A stretch of 64,000 nucleotides of DNA. It comes from CAZSHG01 sp964459995 (lineage in GTDB: Bacteria; UBP14; UBA6098). Each line of letters starts with the position of its first letter. The first letter of the stretch is position 1. Position numbers and translations under genes: made by a program. Shown in pieces: positions 61,853 to 64,000 of the stretch. The stretch spans positions 26,625 to 90,624 of the forward strand of contig CAYWOR010000011.1 in assembly GCA_964459995.1 (NCBI GenBank), in the 5' to 3' direction. The notes under the pieces were generated by a model, which did no database searches, was not told the origin of the DNA, and worked only from the letters and a program-made list of their open reading frames with translations.

Positions 61853-64000
61853 TTAATCCACTCTCAGCCAGATTCTGCCATTTGCGGGGCTTGCGGGATC
61901 GCTTGTGCGCGTTTCGAGGATAAGCCCTCCGGAGGCGTCGATAGTCCCCTGAACCTCGAGGTCCTGATGGAAATAGACATCTGAATAGGAGACAATACCC
62001 CATTGCCCTGACGGATTAACATACTGCGGCTGGAAGGAAGACCCATAGCCGTATGTAACATAATCGTTATAGGTTCCTGCGACTATTGCCGCGCCGGAGT
62101 TTGATCCCCAAAGCACGGCTGAGACGCCGGTGTTCCATTGGTCTGTTGCATTGCCGCCGAGTGCATAGAGACCTGTAGAGCGGCCGGTGGCTTCCGCGGA
62201 GGATTTATAGCCCGAGGCCTGAAGCGCGATTCCCTGAGAACCACCATCGCTCCAAGTTATGCTAAAACTTCCCGCGCCCTGCATGCTGGTGCCGGAGGTT
62301 GTATGAACCGCAGTAAGAGTTCTTCCGGGGCTTGTCGAGTTAATTCCGAGGCGCGAGTTTGTGTTGTCCCAGTGAAGATTTGTATTATAGGACAGATTGC
62401 TCGCGGATGTCCAATATGCGAGTTTATTCGCAGAACCGGAACCGGTGAGACCACCCGCGGCGTCCTGCCAAAGGACTCCGGATGCACCGCGAGTTAGAAC
62501 CTGCCCTGAGGTTCCTGTCGAGTTGTTATAATCGTAAAGGAGTCCGCGGAGGCGGGTTGTGCCGTTGACATCGAGTAATTGAGTCGGTGTGGTTGTTCCG
62601 ATTCCTACATTGCCGGCGGTTGTGATTGTCATTTTAGCGTCTGAAAGGCTTACATTAGCCGATGCTGTGCTCGCAGTAGTTGCGAAATGAAGACTGCCGA
62701 TTCCACCAGTGCCTGTGCGCTCGAAGAAAATGCCGCCTTTGTGGTAGGTATCGCCTGTGCCGCCATAGACCTTGAAAAGCATTCCTGTTTCATGTCCGGT
62801 TGTCGAAGAGTTTCTATGTATCGAAAATGGAATTGCCGAGTCATTCCTGACATTAAGTGTATGCGATGGCGATGTTGCACCGATACCGAGGAAGCTATTT
62901 GTGTTGTCCCAGTGAAGATTTGTATTATAGGACAGATTGCTCGTGGATGTCCAATATGCGAGTTTATTCGCAGAACCGGAACCGGTGAGGCCACCTGCGG
63001 CGTCCTGCCAAAGGACTCCGGATGCACCGCGAGTTAGAACCTGCCCTGAGGTTCCTGTCGAGTTGTTATAATCGTAAAGGAGTCCGCGGAGTCGGGTTGT
63101 GCCGTTGACATCGAGTAATTGAGTCGGTGTGGTTGTTCCGATACCGACATTGCCGGCGGAGGTAAAAGTCATTGTTCCGGGGCCTGCAACCGAATTCCAT
63201 CCTATTTGGATTGTGTTCGTAAGGCTATTGGAGACATTTGTGCCAATCGCGAAGGCATCCTGAGCCGATACAGTATTGTCGAGACCGAAGATATGTCCAC
63301 CCGAAACTCCGGCCGTAATTGTGTTTCTGACACCGAGAACGGTTGAAAAGTCGCCGGAACATGCATTACTATATCCGAGAAGTGTCGAACCTCTGCCACC
63401 AGAGATGTTATGAAGTGCGCCTACAGCAATATTCGCTCCCCAGCTTCCGGAGGGTGCGGCGACTGTGTTCGATTGGCCGATATTTGCACTTCTGCCTTCG
63501 ACATGTAAAACCGAACCTGGCGATGTCGTGCCGATTCCCACCCTGTTGTTGATGCCGTCGAAACGTGCATATTCGGTCGTTCCCGCGCTGTTGTAAACTC
63601 GAAGCTGTCCGTTGCCGGCCTTAAGCTCGATTTGGTCGCCGGAACTGAGGGTCAGAGTGTCGTCCGGAATTATGTCCAGCGACGAGCCGATGACGAGTAT
63701 CCCGGGCCTCGAGCTCGATGAGGCACGCATATAAATATGATCCGACGCCGGTGAGCCTAAGTAGAACCCCGCGAAACTGCCAGTAACAACCAGCTCGTTC
63801 GCAGAACTTTGAACTGTAGTGTTTTCGACCCAGTTTGTGCCGTTCCAGCGAAGAGTGGAATTCGTAACGGTGCCGGAGGAAAGGGTTCCCGTGGGGGCGG
63901 CCCAACTGCCGTCCGCGCGAAGGAAATTAGTCGTGCCTCCGCCGCTAGAGGGTGCGAGGCCGGCGTTTGTCGAGGTAAATATCGGCAACGTTACACCGGT
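61853..64000 (-). CDS. Secreted tail-fibre-like protein, N-terminus outside the window
   Basis: At least 715 residues; the frame is open to the window edge (TGVTLPIF precedes the first TTG), so the start and signal peptide lie beyond 64000. It is a paralogue of the 1493-aa protein: both have STDAGLAPSSGGGTTNFLRA or a near match and the VGIGTTxPTQxLDVNG module. That module occurs twice here within a ~180-residue duplication. The C-terminus (TSDPASPANGRIWLRVD) is a common ending of tail-type proteins. Probably a trimeric surface fibre (inference). Confidence 0.75.
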   Translation of the reverse strand, partial: TGVTLPIFTSTNAGLAPSSGGGTTNFLRADGSWAAPTGTLSSGTVTNSTLRWNGTNWVENTTVQSSANELVVTGSFAGFYLGSPASDHIYMRASSSSRPGILVIGSSLDIIPDDTLTLSSGDQIELKAGNGQLRVYNSAGTTEYARFDGINNRVGIGTTSPGSVLHVEGRSANIGQSNTVAAPSGSWGANIAVGALHNISGGRGSTLLGYSNACSGDFSTVLGVRNTITAGVSGGHIFGLDNTVSAQDAFAIGTNVSNSLTNTIQIGWNSVAGPGTMTFTSAGNVGIGTTTPTQLLDVNGTTRLRGLLYDYNNSTGTSGQVLTRGASGVLWQDAAGGLTGSGSANKLAYWTSTSNLSYNTNLHWDNTNSFLGIGATSPSHTLNVRNDSAIPFSIHRNSSTTGHETGMLFKVYGGTGDTYHKGGIFFERTGTGGIGSLHFATTASTASANVSLSDAKMTITTAGNVGIGTTTPTQLLDVNGTTRLRGLLYDYNNSTGTSGQVLTRGASGVLWQDAAGGLTGSGSANKLAYWTSASNLSYNTNLHWDNTNSRLGINSTSPGRTLTAVHTTSGTSMQGAGSFSITWSDGGSQGIALQASGYKSSAEATGRSTGLYALGGNATDQWNTGVSAVLWGSNSGAAIVAGTYNDYVTYGYGSSFQPQYVNPSGQWGIVSYSDVYFHQDLEVQGTIDASGGLILETRTSDPASPANGRIWLRVD
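62358..62602 (-). repeat. Internal duplication copy 1 in the fibre-like gene
   Basis: This 245-bp block is repeated at 62898-63142, exactly 540 bp away. Reading both copies I counted four differences. It encodes the NTNLHWDN to VGIGTTTPTQLLDVNG part. Confidence 0.85.
62898..63142 (-). repeat. Internal duplication copy 2 in the fibre-like gene
   Basis: Partner of the block at 62358-62602. A more diverged single copy of the same module lies in the 1493-aa protein gene near 58890-59140. Confidence 0.85.

Noticed and set aside
62358..63142. CRISPR or transposon origin of the repeated blocks
   Set aside because: The repeats are in frame, code for the same protein module and occur only twice; they are an intragenic duplication.
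55708..64000. Prophage tail-fibre region
   Set aside because: The proteins share fibre-like repeats, but the proteins whose starts are visible carry signal peptides, one neighbour is a secreted beta-propeller, and no phage structural, lysis or integration gene is present.

Overview
The window comes from a Gram-negative-type bacterium that I cannot assign to a named species. It has outer-membrane barrels, a class A penicillin-binding protein, a BamA-like barrel fused to a patatin, and very large secreted repeat proteins with a FlgD/T9SS-like tail. It also has features common in anaerobes: a 2-oxoacid:ferredoxin oxidoreductase, a flavodiiron protein with a flavin-reductase/rubredoxin fusion, and an archaeal-type TrmB regulator. 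Together these suggest an anaerobic or microaerophilic member of an uncultured FCB-like candidate phylum. That placement is inference. No rRNA, tRNA, CRISPR array, transposase or integrase was seen.

Layout. 1-8.1 kb: end of an outer-membrane barrel gene; convergent XRE regulator and PBP1A; a galT, GH57 branching-enzyme and membrane/barrel run. 8.2-12.7 kb: polA, a TrmB regulator flanked by short direct repeats, and a convergent flavin-binding-like gene. 12.8-22.2 kb: one 3128-residue secreted protein. 22.4-29.4 kb: coaX, PHP-domain protein, smc, then a thiol/redox set (trxA, TlpA-like lipoprotein, OsmC). 29.6-35.9 kb: four overlapping genes encoding an exported 12-repeat solenoid-like protein, an SDR, an exported HEAT protein and a patatin-POTRA-barrel protein. 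35.9-46 kb: MATE exporter, MoxR, aminotransferase, trmO, fmdB, a half-size GDT1 transporter, a NYN RNase, a PHP phosphatase, a stand-alone cyclodeaminase, a 56-aa membrane protein with an apparent AUA start, bifunctional FTCD and DUF58. 46-51 kb: divergent O2-detoxification (flavodiiron protein plus rubredoxin) and 2-oxoacid oxidoreductase operons. 51.1-64 kb: four secreted surface proteins on the minus strand, the last cut by the window edge.

Expression signals are unusually readable. Many genes have a sigma70-like promoter (TTGnnn, 16-17 bp, TAnnnT) and a GGAGG-type ribosome-binding site about 4-6 nt before the start. Two genes, PBP1A and the MATE exporter, instead have the -10 box 8-9 nt before the ATG and no ribosome-binding site, so they probably make leaderless mRNAs. 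The most unusual observations are: the AUA-start small protein; the rubredoxin domain with its own internal ribosome-binding site just after an A8 run; a whole Rossmann-like domain inserted inside one Ig-like repeat of the giant protein; the repeat-flanked TrmB gene; and the translationally coupled exported-solenoid/patatin operon.
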